64,000 bases of DNA from Prochlorococcus sp. AG-355-N16 (GCA_003278545.1 QCEF01000003.1:112380-176379), one strand, 5' to 3'; positions 48,687 to 59,498 are shown, numbered from the stretch's first letter. Numbers and translations are program-made. Notes: generated by a model from the sequence alone, not told the origin.

Positions 48687-49859
48687 TTAAAAAATTTCGG
48701 CAGGATCAGCGTCAACTAATTTACGCATCGCAACAGCTGCGGAACCCATACACATAACTAGAACTAATACAAAAATTAAAATAGTTTTATTCGCGTCCAT
48801 TATTATTGGGAGTTTAGTAGAACTTCTTATAACTGAGTAAAGTATTTGACCAGAGAAATAAGCAGGTAAATAACCAAACAATGCCAACAAAAAACCCTCT
48901 CTAGCTACGACAAAGAAAAGGGACTTAAGTCTATACCCCATTGCCAATAAAGTGGCGTACTCCGGGAGGTGATCTGTAACGTCACTATAAAGAATTTGAT
49001 AAACGACCACACACCCTACGACAAAACCCATCAAGGCTCCCAAACTAAATATAAAACCAATGGCAGTACTATTTTTCCAATAATTCTTTTCAAATTCTAT
49101 AAATTGTTTTTTTGTAAGAACCCTTACATCATTTGGTAGTGACTTATTTAATATTCTTGAAATCAATTCAGGATCAGATCCTTTTTTTAGCTTTACCAAA
49201 CCAATTTCTATACTGCCAGGAGGATTAGCAGGAAAAAGTCTTAAGAAGGTTTCTCGACTAGTTATTAAATTACCATCTGCACCAAAAGATGGTCCCAACT
49301 CCACAAGGCCCTCAACAATTACTCTTTTCCCAGCAACCTCAGTCTCAACTTTTTTTTCAGATAAGAACCATTCTTCAATCGGTCCAAATTCAGGTCTAGA
49401 TAGTTTGTCAAAAAGAACTCTTGATGGATTCCTCAATTTATAAGCTTTCTTTGAGAATCCCTCATCTAAAAGAAGTGAATCGGAGGGATTAAAACCTAAT
49501 GCAAGTATTGATCTAGTTTTAAGATTTTCGGGATTTCTCCAAAGTAAATAATTTAGATTAACGGGAGCAGTTTTTTCAACATCTTCTACTGCGAGAGTTT
49601 GAATTAACCTTCTTTTTGGGAATCCACTCATACTTATAGAACTTTTTGATCTGGGACTTATCAAAACAAGATCGGCATCTAGAAGTTTATGAATAGTTAC
49701 GCTCGTGTCAAATAAACCATCTCTAAAACCTAATTGCATAAACATTAAAATCCCTGCAAAACTGATGCCAGCAATAGCAACTGCTAACCTTAATGGTTGC
49801 CTAGTTAATAACAACCAAGCTAATGGTATTTTTCTGAATTTTAAAAAAGAAAAACTCAT
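48687..49859 (-). CDS. devC: DevC-type ABC transporter permease
   Basis: This FtsX/MacB-type permease has 390 residues: an N-terminal membrane segment ('LRLAVAIAGISFAGILMFMQ'), a large periplasmic domain (about 45-260) and three C-terminal membrane spans ('IGFIFSLGALMGFVVGCVVV', 'EGFLLALFGYLPAYFSGQIL' and 'ILIFVLVLVMCMGSAAVAMR'). 'RLAVAIAGISFAGIL' and 'FRDGLFDTSV' are typical DevC. The start overlaps the devB stop by one base (TAATG). Confidence 0.9.
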   Translation of the reverse strand: MSFSFLKFRKIPLAWLLLTRQPLRLAVAIAGISFAGILMFMQLGFRDGLFDTSVTIHKLLDADLVLISPRSKSSISMSGFPKRRLIQTLAVEDVEKTAPVNLNYLLWRNPENLKTRSILALGFNPSDSLLLDEGFSKKAYKLRNPSRVLFDKLSRPEFGPIEEWFLSEKKVETEVAGKRVIVEGLVELGPSFGADGNLITSRETFLRLFPANPPGSIEIGLVKLKKGSDPELISRILNKSLPNDVRVLTKKQFIEFEKNYWKNSTAIGFIFSLGALMGFVVGCVVVYQILYSDVTDHLPEYATLLAMGYRLKSLFFVVAREGFLLALFGYLPAYFSGQILYSVIRSSTKLPIIMDANKTILIFVLVLVMCMGSAAVAMRKLVDADPAEIF

Positions 49860-50772
49860 TAGGGAATAAATTTTGCAATCACTTTCATTCCTGCAAAGTT
49901 TTGAACGACATCTATAGAATCTTGATCTAGTTTTACTAGTACCTCGATAATTCGCGAATCAGCATCCCCTGTTGGATCAGTCGACATAACTTTTCTCTGT
50001 TTTACCTTAGGACTAATCCTAATCACCTTTCCCTTAAGATTTTTTTGGAAACCGCCATTCTCACTGCTCAATTCAACATTCTGAGAGATAAAGACTCTAT
50101 CGATGTCAGATTCATAAACCTCTATCAAAGCTTCCATTTTTTGACTAGAACCAATATCCAAAATCCCTTCATTTTGAGGCCTCTCACCAACTCTCGTGTT
50201 TATTCCTAGGATAAAACCATCAATTGGACTCCTTAGTTTTGAATTAAATAGATCTATCTTGATATTTTTTTGATCTCCAATAAGGTTTATTTTTTGTTTT
50301 TGCAATTTTAATAATTCATCTTTTCTCTGCGAAAACTTTACAAAAGAATATACATCTTTGCTAAAAGCTTGCTCATACCTTTGAATTTGATCTTTTTTTA
50401 GGTTAATTTCTTCGTTAATAGTATTAATTAGATTTTCATTTCTTTCAAGATCAGCAATTAATTTTTCTCTATTTTCAAAGATTGCAAGGATATCACCTTT
50501 TTTCACGAAATCTCCTTCATTTACTAAAATTTCGACAATTCGAGGGGAAGAGCCAAACTGACTTATTGGAGCTGCCAATTGCCTAATTTCTCCCGAAGGA
50601 GAAAGTTGACCTAGTGCGGCAACAGCTGTAATAGGAGGTATAAAATCTGAAGTTATTTCCTCTTTAAATTTTGAACTAGATTTATTATTTCCAGAACAGG
50701 AAATAACACCAAGAGATATTGGTGTAAATAATAAAAAATAAATAAATAAATTTTTTAATATTTTTAATTTCA

Positions 50773-50773
<1 letters not shown>
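49859..50773 (-). CDS. devB: DevB-type membrane fusion protein (HlyD family)
   Basis: This is the periplasmic adaptor of the exporter. Residues 1-27 form a lipoprotein signal with lipobox 'LGVISC', so the protein is probably lipid-anchored. The barrel-sandwich halves are 'IVEILVNEGDFVKKGDILAI' and 'LRSPIDGFILGINTRVGERP', separated by a coiled-coil hairpin (about 115-175, 'IDLERNENL'-type heptads). The 304-residue length is short for the family. The gene overlaps the pcyA stop and the devC start by one base each. Confidence 0.9.
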
Positions 50774-51522
<749 letters not shown>

Positions 51523-51539
51523 TTAAAGATAGAACCGAA

Positions 51540-52790
51540 ATGAACGTAGGAGAAATTAGCTACTACACCCATTCAAGCAAAACTAGATGTGTGTTTGTGG
51601 ATAATAAAGAATTGCCTCTTATAAGCATTGATATTTGGTGCAAAGCAGGTTCTTCATTTGAGGATGTTGATAAAAACGGCACTGCTCATTTCCTAGAACA
51701 TATGATTTTTAAAGGATCTAACAAAATAATGCCAGGTGAGTTTGACCATAAAATTGAATCACTAGGCGGATTAAGCAACGCTTCAACTGGTTATGATGAT
51801 GTACATTACCATGTCTTAGTTCCACCCAGTAACTTTAGAGAATCACTTGCTCTTTTGACAAATATTGTCGTTGCTCCAAATTTTAATCCTGATGAATTTA
51901 TAAAAGAAAAAGGGGTAGTTATTGATGAAATAAAACAACAAAATGATCAGCCTGAAGAAAGACTATTTAATTATTTTTTGAAAAGAGTTTGGTTAAGTCC
52001 AAATTATGCCAATTCGATTCTAGGAACTGAACATAGTATTAAAAACTTAGAGATAAATGACCTTGTGAAATTTCATAGCAAACATTACACTACCGAAAAA
52101 GTTTGTATTGCAATTGCGGGGAATCTCTCTGAAGAAATTTATAAAATTTTTGAAAAGAGTGATCTGTCTGGCATAAAAGAAAGTCCAAATTTAATAAATC
52201 CAAAAAATAAACCTTCCTTAAAAATTAGGAATGGTAGAGAGTCAGTTAAGTTTGATAATTTAGAGTTTTCAAGAATATTAATGGCTTGGTTTATCCCAAA
52301 CCTAAATGATCAAAAAAATATTATTGGACTTGAGATTTTAGCTTCAATACTCTCTGTGGGAAGAAACAGCAGACTAGTTAAAATTTTAAAAGAAGATAGT
52401 AATCTTGTTGAATCCGTATTTGTAGATGTAAATGCTGGAGAATTAGGAGGATTATTAATAATGGAAGCAAGTTGTGAGTCCAAAGATATTGTTTTAGTAG
52501 AAAAGCAAATTAATAAAACAATAGATGAGATCTCAAATTGTAAAGGCTTGGCTTTGGATGAAATAAAAAAAGCAATAAATATTGTGAAAAGTAATTATAT
52601 CTTTAATTTAGAGACATCCACACAACTCTCTTCATTCTTTGGAAATGAACTTCTTTGGGGGAGAAAATCTTCAATAAATAATTTAGAGAGTCATTTAGAA
52701 TATTGGAATGACTTGGATAACTTCAAAGAGATCACAGATTATATCCGTGGAGAGAAATTCACTTTAGTTGCATCTCCTGGTAAATGTTAA
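51540..52790 (+). CDS. M16 zinc peptidase, catalytic subunit
   Basis: This insulinase-type (processing-peptidase-like) enzyme has the inverted zinc motif at H50-x-x-E53-H54 in 'GTAHFLEHMIFKG', with the third ligand Glu in 'GVVIDEIKQQND'. 'NASTGYDDVHYHVLVPPSN' is the usual substrate strand. The 416-residue length equals one M16B half. The partner gene starts 7 bp before this one ends, so the two should be translated together as a heterodimer. Confidence 0.92.
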   Translation: MNVGEISYYTHSSKTRCVFVDNKELPLISIDIWCKAGSSFEDVDKNGTAHFLEHMIFKGSNKIMPGEFDHKIESLGGLSNASTGYDDVHYHVLVPPSNFRESLALLTNIVVAPNFNPDEFIKEKGVVIDEIKQQNDQPEERLFNYFLKRVWLSPNYANSILGTEHSIKNLEINDLVKFHSKHYTTEKVCIAIAGNLSEEIYKIFEKSDLSGIKESPNLINPKNKPSLKIRNGRESVKFDNLEFSRILMAWFIPNLNDQKNIIGLEILASILSVGRNSRLVKILKEDSNLVESVFVDVNAGELGGLLIMEASCESKDIVLVEKQINKTIDEISNCKGLALDEIKKAINIVKSNYIFNLETSTQLSSFFGNELLWGRKSSINNLESHLEYWNDLDNFKEITDYIRGEKFTLVASPGKC

Positions 52791-54001
52791 AAAGATATTT
52801 TTTAAATAATAAAAAAAGAAATTTTTCCATTGCTTCAATTTGGATTAAAGGTGGGAGTGATATGGATAGTACTGGCAAAAAAGGGATAAACAAGATCCTT
52901 TGTTCATTACTTATCAGAGGATGTGAAGGTTTTAACAATTTCAATCTCTCTGAGTATATTGAGTCCTTTGGAGCAGAATTAAATCAAGAAATATTTGAAG
53001 ATGGAATTTCAATAAGTATTAAATCCCTAAATGAACATTTCAGCAAATTATTCCCTTTATTAGAGTTAATAATTGATAAGCCAATCCTCTCGGAAACTGA
53101 ATTTAAAAAAGTAAAAAAATCTTCTATTGATCACATTAAAAAAGATAAAGAGAATCCATTCAATATTTGTTTTGAAAAATGGAGAAAAATTGTTTACTCA
53201 AATAATCCTTATGCTTTCAACACAATTGGCAATGCTAATGATGTCTCAAAGATTACCTATGAAGATGTTTTGCTTGAGTTTAAAAATTTTAAAAATAGAG
53301 AAAAGTATTTAATTTCAAATAATCCCGAGATAAATGGAGAAAATTTTGGAACATTAGAAAAAAAAATCTTAAAAGAAAAATCAGATCCTTTAAATCATAA
53401 TCTAAATACTACGAATAGATTTGATTACATTAATAATGATTCAAATCAAACAATAATAATGATGGGGGACCAAACTTGCTCGCGAAGAAGTAATGAATTT
53501 TTTCCTCTTAAGGTTTTGGAGTCATATTTATCTTATGGAATGAGCGCTACTTTATTTAAACTGTTTAGAGAAAAACATGGTATCACCTACGATTTAGGTG
53601 TTTATTATCCTATACGGAGTGGAAATGCCCCATTTTTAATTTATTTATCTGTATCTAATGAGCAAGCACTTTTTACTTTTGAACTTTTATCAACACTATG
53701 GAAAAATTTGCTTTTTAATCCTTTGACAGATTCTGAATTATTTTTAGCAAAAGAAAAACTAAAAGGTTCTTTTCTATTAGGAAATCAATCACTAGATGAA
53801 ATTTTACAGAGAAAAATACAGTTAATTAGTTATGGTATTTCTCCAATTTCCCAAAACGATTTAATTTCAAAAATAGAGGAAATATCTTCGTTAGATATTT
53901 TTAAATTAACAAATAAGTATTTTTCAAAACCTTTTTTAAGTATTTCTGGAAATAAAAATATATGTTTAGAAATTTCTAATAGGTGGAAGAAAAACTTTTA
54001 A
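52784..54001 (+). CDS. M16 peptidase partner subunit, no zinc motif
   Basis: This has the same fold as its neighbour, but the HxxEH position reads 'INKILCSLLIRGCEGFNN', so it cannot bind zinc in the usual way. The C-terminal domain retains the substrate-binding arginine-tyrosine element seen as 'FREKHGITYDLGVYYPIRSG'. In the M16B family, active and inactive subunits pair, as in mitochondrial processing peptidase. At 405 residues it is full length. It ends 2 bp before the convergent SipA-like gene. Confidence 0.88.
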   Translation: MLKRYFLNNKKRNFSIASIWIKGGSDMDSTGKKGINKILCSLLIRGCEGFNNFNLSEYIESFGAELNQEIFEDGISISIKSLNEHFSKLFPLLELIIDKPILSETEFKKVKKSSIDHIKKDKENPFNICFEKWRKIVYSNNPYAFNTIGNANDVSKITYEDVLLEFKNFKNREKYLISNNPEINGENFGTLEKKILKEKSDPLNHNLNTTNRFDYINNDSNQTIIMMGDQTCSRRSNEFFPLKVLESYLSYGMSATLFKLFREKHGITYDLGVYYPIRSGNAPFLIYLSVSNEQALFTFELLSTLWKNLLFNPLTDSELFLAKEKLKGSFLLGNQSLDEILQRKIQLISYGISPISQNDLISKIEEISSLDIFKLTNKYFSKPFLSISGNKNICLEISNRWKKNF

Positions 54002-54002
54002 A

Positions 54003-54212
54003 CTAGTTTTTCTCAATCTTATCAATATCTATTAAGAACGAACCTCTTCTAAACTTTACTTCAACAGTATCAGGAGATTTAATTGAAAGAATTTCCCCTA
54101 TTTCATCAATTGCCACTAGATCAGGTGGTCTTAACATCGGCATATTATCTGAAGTCTTCAAGTAAGAGACTGGCGCAATCAACTTAACCTTATCGTTGAT
54201 CTCAAATTTCAT
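54003..54212 (-). CDS. SipA-like protein (DUF3148)
   Basis: This 69-residue SH3-like beta-barrel protein matches DUF3148: 'DKVKLIAPVSYLKTSDNMPM' followed by 'LRPPDLVAIDEIGEI' and 'VEVKFRRGSFLIDI'. In Synechococcus elongatus SipA binds and stimulates the histidine kinase NblS, which controls high-light responses. Prochlorococcus is expected to have an NblS-type kinase, so a similar interaction is plausible but inferred. Confidence 0.82.
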   Translation of the reverse strand: MKFEINDKVKLIAPVSYLKTSDNMPMLRPPDLVAIDEIGEILSIKSPDTVEVKFRRGSFLIDIDKIEKN

Positions 54213-54319
54213 TTATAAATTAGATACTTTAAAGAGTAGTATAAGCATAAAGTTAGAGAAAATATCAACGAAATGCACTGATTCAGTCTAGAATCCTAGA
54301 ATTGACTTTCTACAAATTA

Positions 54320-56233
54320 ATGAATCAGAAATTTAAAACATTAATTTTATGGGCTTTACCTATACTTCTAGTAATAGCGCTTTCCTACCAATTTTTATCT
54401 TCAAGTAATGTAGATTCACTTAGATCTAATGGGACTACTGTTGCACCAAGAAATTCAGCGGTAGCAAGAGTTAGTTACGGCAGATTTTTAGATTACATCA
54501 ATTCAGGAAGGGTTACATCTGTTGATATTTTTGAGGGAGGCAGAAATGCAGTTATAGAGACAATAGATTCGGATTTAGACAATAAAGTTCAGAGGTTGCG
54601 TGTAGATCTTCCCGGCTTAACACCAGAACTTATAAATATTTTAAAAAATGAGGGAATCAGTTTTGATGTTCATCCAGTAAAAACAGCTCCTCCTGCATTA
54701 GGAATTTTAGGTAATTTACTCTTCCCAGCTATCTTAATTGGAGGTTTAATTTTGTTAGCGAGGAGGTCAAATGGTATGCCTGGAGGCCCCGGTCAAGCAA
54801 TGCAGTTTGGGAAAACAAAGGCTAGATTTGCAATGGAAGCTGAAACAGGAGTTGTTTTCGATGATGTTGCAGGCGTTAATGAAGCTAAACAGGATTTACA
54901 AGAAGTTGTCACTTTTCTAAAAAAACCAGAAAAATTTACTTCTGTAGGAGCAAGGATTCCTAAAGGTGTTCTCTTGGTAGGCCCTCCTGGGACTGGTAAA
55001 ACCCTTTTAGCAAAAGCAATTGCCGGTGAAGCTGGTGTGCCTTTTTTCTCATTATCAGGTTCTGAATTTGTTGAAATGTTTGTAGGTGTTGGTGCTAGTA
55101 GAGTAAGAGACCTCTTCAAAAGAGCTAAAGAGAATAGTCCTTGTTTAATTTTTATTGATGAAATCGATGCTGTCGGAAGGCAAAGAGGTGCAGGTATTGG
55201 TGGAGGTAATGATGAGAGAGAACAAACTCTCAATCAATTACTTACTGAAATGGATGGCTTCGAAGGTAATAGTGGCATAATAATAATTGCAGCCACAAAC
55301 AGACCTGATGTATTAGATTCAGCGTTAATGAGACCAGGCAGATTTGATAGGCAGGTAACTGTAGATGCACCCGATATCAAAGGCAGATTATCAATATTGG
55401 AAGTTCATGCTAGGAATAAGAAACTTCAAGAGGAATTAACGCTTGAAAGCATTGCTAGAAGAACACCTGGGTTTACTGGAGCAGATTTAGCAAATTTATT
55501 AAATGAGGCTGCTATATTAACCGCAAGGAGGAGAAAAGAGTCTATCAGTATTTCAGAAATTGATGACTCTGTAGACAGGATTGTCGCAGGAATGGAAGGT
55601 TCTCCATTAACAGATGGTAGAAGCAAGAGATTAATTGCGTACCATGAAGTTGGCCATGCTCTCATAGGTTCACTTGTTAAAGCCCATGATCCTGTTCAAA
55701 AAGTCACCGTCATTCCAAGAGGTCAAGCTAAAGGATTAACTTGGTTCACCCCAGACGATGAACAAACCCTTGTTAGCAGGGCGCAATTAAAAGCGAGGAT
55801 AATGGGTGCTTTAGGAGGTAGAGCTGCTGAAGATGTAGTTTTTGGAGAAGGTGAGATTACAACAGGGGCGGGAGGCGATTTCCAACAAGTTGCTTCGATG
55901 GCCCGCCAAATGGTAACTAGATTTGGAATGAGTAATTTAGGTCCGATAGCTTTAGAAAGTGGAAATCAAGAAGTATTTGTTGGAAGAGATTTAATGACTA
56001 GAAGTGAAGTTTCTGATTCAATCTCTAAACAAATAGATGAAAGTATAAGAGTAATGGTCAAGGAATGTTACAAAGAAACCTACGATATAGTAAGCAAAAA
56101 TAGAGAAGCTATGGATAAAATAGTCGACTTATTAATCGAAAAAGAAACATTAGATGGTGATGAATTCGTAAGTGTTCTCTCCAAATTTACTAAAATCCCT
56201 GAGAAAGAGAGAACACCTCATTTATTAAGCTAA
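54320..56233 (+). CDS. ftsH: ATP-dependent zinc metalloprotease FtsH
   Basis: FtsH degrades damaged membrane proteins, notably photosystem II D1 during repair. The ATG at 54320 ('[16 protein letters not shown]') is a better start than the TTG at 54302. After two membrane segments come Walker A '[17 protein letters not shown]', Walker B '[15 protein letters not shown]', the SRH '[19 protein letters not shown]' and the zinc site '[11 protein letters not shown]'. The 637 residues fit the thylakoid FtsH group. It sits near clpP and thf1. Confidence 0.96.
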   Translation: MNQKFKTLILWALPILLVIALSYQFLSSSNVDSLRSNGTTVAPRNSAVARVSYGRFLDYINSGRVTSVDIFEGGRNAVIETIDSDLDNKVQRLRVDLPGLTPELINILKNEGISFDVHPVKTAPPALGILGNLLFPAILIGGLILLARRSNGMPGGPGQAMQFGKTKARFAMEAETGVVFDDVAGVNEAKQDLQEVVTFLKKPEKFTSVGARIPKGVLLVGPPGTGKTLLAKAIAGEAGVPFFSLSGSEFVEMFVGVGASRVRDLFKRAKENSPCLIFIDEIDAVGRQRGAGIGGGNDEREQTLNQLLTEMDGFEGNSGIIIIAATNRPDVLDSALMRPGRFDRQVTVDAPDIKGRLSILEVHARNKKLQEELTLESIARRTPGFTGADLANLLNEAAILTARRRKESISISEIDDSVDRIVAGMEGSPLTDGRSKRLIAYHEVGHALIGSLVKAHDPVQKVTVIPRGQAKGLTWFTPDDEQTLVSRAQLKARIMGALGGRAAEDVVFGEGEITTGAGGDFQQVASMARQMVTRFGMSNLGPIALESGNQEVFVGRDLMTRSEVSDSISKQIDESIRVMVKECYKETYDIVSKNREAMDKIVDLLIEKETLDGDEFVSVLSKFTKIPEKERTPHLLS

Positions 56234-56235
56234 AC

Positions 56236-56817
56236 TTAAATAGGTTTCTTATTTAATACAAGATCAATTAAACCGTACTCAACGGCTTCATTTGGCGACA
56301 TATAAAAATCTCTATCAGTATCTTCTTTGATAGTGTCATAATCCTTACCAGTTCTTTCTGACAATTCAGTATTAAGTCGCTCTTTTAAGAACAAAATTTC
56401 ATCTGCTTGAATCCTTATATCACTGGCTTGTCCTCTAGCACCTCCCAGTGGTTGATGAATCATTATTCTTGAATGTCTAAGGCTGCTTCTTTTACCTTTA
56501 GTGCCTGCTGCAAGCAAAAATGCACCCATGCTAGCTGCTAAGCCTACACATACTGTATGAATATCAGGCTTAACATGTTGCATTGTGTCGAAAATACCCA
56601 ATCCATCGTATACGGATCCGCCTGGTGAATTTATATACATATAAATGTCCTTATCTGGATCCTCTGCTTCGAGGAACAATAATTGAGCAACAATTCTATT
56701 AGCAGTTTCACTAGTAACTTGTTCTCCCAAAAAGATTATTCTTTCTCTTAATAGTCTCGAATAAATATCAAAGACTCTTTCACTACCGCCAGATTCTTCT
56801 AATACTAAAGGGATCAT
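56236..56817 (-). CDS. clpP: ATP-dependent Clp protease proteolytic subunit
   Basis: ClpP is the serine protease core that works with ClpC or ClpX. The catalytic Ser is in '[17 protein letters not shown]', the His in '[13 protein letters not shown]', and the Asp in '[20 protein letters not shown]'. '[15 protein letters not shown]' is a hallmark of the fold. The 193 residues are full length. It converges with ftsH (2 bp apart) and is divergent from thf1 about 35-80 bp away. Confidence 0.95.
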   Translation of the reverse strand: MIPLVLEESGGSERVFDIYSRLLRERIIFLGEQVTSETANRIVAQLLFLEAEDPDKDIYMYINSPGGSVYDGLGIFDTMQHVKPDIHTVCVGLAASMGAFLLAAGTKGKRSSLRHSRIMIHQPLGGARGQASDIRIQADEILFLKERLNTELSERTGKDYDTIKEDTDRDFYMSPNEAVEYGLIDLVLNKKPI

Positions 56818-56852
56818 AATAATATTTATCTGTTTATTAGATATTAACGATA

Positions 56853-57500
56853 TTGAGTCAACATACGCTAACCTTATTAAGGTTTACATATAAAAAATTG
56901 AAAGAAAAATTGACTGTTTCAGATAGCAAAAAGTTATTTCATGAAAAATTCCCTTACGTCATTCCAGGTTTATATAAAAGAATAGTTGATGAAATGCTTG
57001 TCGAACTTAATCTTCTAAACCATCAAAATGATTTTACGCAAGATTATCTCTTTTGCGTCGGTCTTACCGAAACATTCAAAGAATTAATGAAAGGATACAA
57101 ACCTGAGAAACATTTAGACCTTCTTTTTGAATCGTTATGCAGTTCTGCAAATTTTGAAGCAAAGGAAATTAATGAAATATCTCAAAAATCTCAAAAGGAA
57201 TTCAAGGATAAAACACCTAAAGATATTTTGAAATTATTAATAGAAAAAAGCAATTCTAAACTTTATCCATCAAGAATTTTGAACTTAGGGATTTATATAT
57301 TAATTTCAAACGCCCAAGATATTAAAGAGAAAGATGAATCAAAGAAAAATAAGATGATTTCTGATATTTTTGAAAAATTAAACTTATCTGCTAATAAAGC
57401 AGAAAAAGACATTGGAATTTATAAAAGTAGTATCTCAAAAATGGAACAAGCAAAAGAATTAATTGAAGAGCTCAGAATTAAGGATAAGAAAAAAGACTAA
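56853..57500 (+). CDS. thf1: Thf1/Psb29 thylakoid biogenesis protein
   Basis: Thf1/Psb29 matches: '[17 protein letters not shown]' then '[20 protein letters not shown]', '[20 protein letters not shown]' and '[16 protein letters not shown]'. In Synechocystis Psb29 associates with FtsH complexes and supports PSII repair; here ftsH lies 3 kb away with only clpP between. Three TTG starts compete: 56853, 56898 and 56910. 56898 puts '[11 protein letters not shown]' at the N-terminus, which fits the family best and gives 200 residues. The C-terminus is a Lys-rich coiled helix. Confidence 0.88.
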   Translation: MSQHTLTLLRFTYKKLKEKLTVSDSKKLFHEKFPYVIPGLYKRIVDEMLVELNLLNHQNDFTQDYLFCVGLTETFKELMKGYKPEKHLDLLFESLCSSANFEAKEINEISQKSQKEFKDKTPKDILKLLIEKSNSKLYPSRILNLGIYILISNAQDIKEKDESKKNKMISDIFEKLNLSANKAEKDIGIYKSSISKMEQAKELIEELRIKDKKKD

Positions 57501-57509
57501 AAATAATAT

Positions 57510-57650
57510 CTATTTTTTTAATCTTTTTTTATCTTTCCAAGAGACATAGGATATATAAATTACACCAAATGTTATGAATATGAGTAAAACGAACGATGCT
57601 AGGATAAGAAATTTACTTAAATTGACTTCAAAAGTTAAAAATGAAATCAT
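57510..57650 (-). CDS. 46-residue single-span membrane microprotein overlapping petN
   Basis: I translated this by hand. The ATG at 57648-57650 overlaps the petN stop (ATGA arrangement), and the frame ends in TAG at 57510-57512. It has one membrane span ('[20 protein letters not shown]') and a basic tail ('[10 protein letters not shown]'). The size and topology resemble small photosystem or cytochrome b6f subunits, but it does not match PetN, PetG, PetM, PsbN or PsaM as I know them. Translation is likely coupled to petN. Confidence 0.65.
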
Positions 57651-57748
57651 ATATCAATGGAACCATCACCATTTCTTCCCCAAACAACCATGGCAATTGA
57701 AAAAGTAAAAATTGCAGCCAATGCTGCCCAACCTATTTGAAAGATCAT
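57647..57748 (-). CDS. petN: Cytochrome b6-f complex subunit PetN
   Basis: PetN (subunit VIII) is a single-span subunit needed to assemble cytochrome b6f. The 33-residue product reads '[20 protein letters not shown]' followed by '[11 protein letters not shown]', a near-perfect match to the cyanobacterial family. The start is an ATG at 57746-57748 and the stop a TGA at 57647-57649. It is too short for standard gene-length cut-offs. It shares a transcript with the overlapping downstream microprotein gene. Confidence 0.95.
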
Positions 57749-57863
57749 TAAATTTAAAACTCTAATATAAATATAACAGAACTTCAAAATTTTTAATCAT
57801 TCTAAAGCTAAAGTTAATTTCTCAGAAACAAATTTTTGTCAATATAATAAAAATAAATCTAAA

Positions 57864-58142
57864 TTGGGAAGATTAGTTTTAAACCATAGCACAAACATAG
57901 AAGGTCTAATTCCAATACTCCAAAAGTTAGCACTTGACATTAATATCAAGACAATAACTCCAGCTGTTATTTCAAGATCTAGGGGAAGATCTTCTAAATT
58001 GGTAATTAGATTATCAGTGAAAACTATAAACGGATATAAAGCAATAGCAAGAAAAGGTAAAACAGCCCAAGAAGTTTTTATTTCAACAGACTTAAGTAAA
58101 GATGAATTGAAAAAAATCATAGATATTTATAATAGAGAGTAA
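57864..58142 (+). CDS. DUF2103 family protein
   Basis: This 92-residue protein matches the cyanobacterial/archaeal DUF2103 family: 'GRLVLNHSTNIEGLIPIL', 'TITPAVISRSRGRSSKL' and 'AIARKGKTAQEVFISTDL'. The His in 'NHST' is conserved. The family is described as a predicted metal-binding protein, without experimental function. The start is a TTG at 57864 directly before 'GRLVLNH', where homologs begin; the frame is open further upstream but has no better start codon. Confidence 0.75.
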   Translation: MGRLVLNHSTNIEGLIPILQKLALDINIKTITPAVISRSRGRSSKLVIRLSVKTINGYKAIARKGKTAQEVFISTDLSKDELKKIIDIYNRE

Positions 58143-58182
58143 ATAAATTTAAGAAAATTAGAAAATAGTCAGGAGAGAATAA

Positions 58183-58389
58183 ATGAAATTGGTATTAAAT
58201 TTTTCTATGTTTTTATTGGCCTTTTTTTCATTTAGTAATGAATCATTCTCACTTACTGACTTCCAAATAAAAAGATTTTGTAAAAAGGAGAAAAGTGTAT
58301 CTTTATGTATCAAAAATTTAAAAGAGAAAAGATCTGATCTCCAAGAAGGAAAGCTAATTGAAATACCTGTAAAACGTTACAAAAAGTGA
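58183..58389 (+). CDS. Small exported protein, 68 aa
   Basis: Residues 1-24 form a signal peptide ('LVLNFSMFLLAFFSFSNESF'). The mature 44 residues contain two cysteines ('RFCKKEKSVSLCIKNL') spaced nine apart, which could form a disulfide, and a basic tail. I do not recognise a family. An AGGAG-like sequence lies about 10 bp upstream of the ATG, supporting it as a real gene. Confidence 0.6.
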   Translation: MKLVLNFSMFLLAFFSFSNESFSLTDFQIKRFCKKEKSVSLCIKNLKEKRSDLQEGKLIEIPVKRYKK

Positions 58390-58402
58390 TTAGAAATTGA
58401 AT

Positions 58403-58672
58403 TTAAATTTCAAATTCTGATTCGAAAAGATTAAAACCATTTTTATAGCTTGTTAGAAGTTGTTCAGAATTTTCAGAAAATCCTTGTCGATCATAATCTT
58501 CTTTTAATTCATCATATAAGGAAACCACTTTATTAAAGGCGCTCATATATTCTTTTTGTATGTCTTCATCATCGATATCATAGATTTTTGCCAGTACTAA
58601 TTCTACATTTTTTTTTGATGAATATATTTTTCTCTCAAAATCTTTATTTAACTTTCTTCTTTTTTTTGCCAT
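58403..58672 (-). CDS. Hypothetical helical protein, 89 aa
   Basis: This is a hydrophilic, mainly helical protein with a basic N-terminus ('AKKRRKLNKDFERKIYSSKK') and an acidic C-terminal half. No family is recognised. It is convergent with the exported protein gene at 58183, 13 bp away. Confidence 0.55.
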   Translation of the reverse strand: MAKKRRKLNKDFERKIYSSKKNVELVLAKIYDIDDEDIQKEYMSAFNKVVSLYDELKEDYDRQGFSENSEQLLTSYKNGFNLFESEFEI

Positions 58673-58800
58673 TTAAAATTTCTAAATACAGATTAACAAT
58701 ACTCAAATTCATAGATAAATTAAATTAAAACTTATAAAATAAAAATATAGTTTCCAAATCAAAATAAAACCTCTACATTCCAAATAAATCATTGGATGAT

Positions 58801-59238
58801 ATGAATAAAAAAGAAACAACTAATCCTAAAGAGCTTAAAAACCAAAACTATGAAGCAAAGAAAATGAATACTTCCTCAAACTTAAAGAAAAAGAAAGATA
58901 AGGTTCTTCCATGGTGGGTAGAGTTATTATTTGTTCAGGTAGGATTACCAGATAAATTACTAATAAAAATATTAAAAGCCAAAAAAACATCTAAAGAATT
59001 TATTAAAAATGAAAAAAAATCAATAATAATCTTTTTATTTGTCATTACTACATTGGCATATTTTTTTCCACTTATTAAACATGCAAAAAATAAATTAGAT
59101 TGTGAAGCGATTGCAAAAAACTATATTATTAAAAATAAAAATATAATCGGAATTAATAATAAAGAAATAAAAATGTTATCTACAAATTTTTGTTATGGTG
59201 GCGAAGAAATCTATGAAATAGAAAATTTAAAAAATTAA
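58801..59238 (+). CDS. Hypothetical single-span membrane protein
   Basis: A TTG lies at 58792, but the ATG at 58801 is preferred. The first 35 residues are polar and Lys-rich, then comes 'LPWWVELLFVQVGLPDKLLI' (amphipathic or membrane-associated). One clear span, 'SIIIFLFVITTLAYFFPLI', sits near residue 80, followed by a short domain with two cysteines ('LDCEAIAKNYI' and 'NFCYGGEEIYE'). The last part looks like small exported domains seen in other Prochlorococcus proteins. Function unknown. Confidence 0.6.
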   Translation: MNKKETTNPKELKNQNYEAKKMNTSSNLKKKKDKVLPWWVELLFVQVGLPDKLLIKILKAKKTSKEFIKNEKKSIIIFLFVITTLAYFFPLIKHAKNKLDCEAIAKNYIIKNKNIIGINNKEIKMLSTNFCYGGEEIYEIENLKN

Positions 59239-59321
59239 ATTTTGAATTATTCTTTATAAATTAAGCATCTCAATATTATGATATTAATTTTAGTTTAACA
59301 AAGTTTAAATTTTTTTTTCCT

Positions 59322-59498
59322 ATGACTGATATAGAGCAAAAGAAAGAAAACGTAAAAATGCATTTAAAAGATTTAAGGCAAAACTTAAAGAAAATGCATT
59401 TAGAAGTTGCTGAAGAATTAATATTACCGAAACCAGGAGAGGTAAAAGACTTGATGAATAAAATGGATAAACTACTAAAATTAATAGAATCAAAATAA
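59322..59498 (+). CDS. 58-residue helical microprotein
   Basis: An ATG at 59322 opens a 58-codon frame ending in TAA at 59496. The product is charged and helical ('NVKMHLKDLRQNLKKMHLEV' and 'LMNKMDKLLKLIESK'), with a proline break ('LPKPGEV') in the middle. It looks like a helix-turn-helix hairpin or coiled coil. No family is recognised. Confidence 0.55.
   Translation: MTDIEQKKENVKMHLKDLRQNLKKMHLEVAEELILPKPGEVKDLMNKMDKLLKLIESK

Noticed and set aside
54793..55665. Minus-strand open frames inside ftsH
   Set aside because: They mirror the conserved ftsH frame and show no family resemblance; they are antisense shadows.
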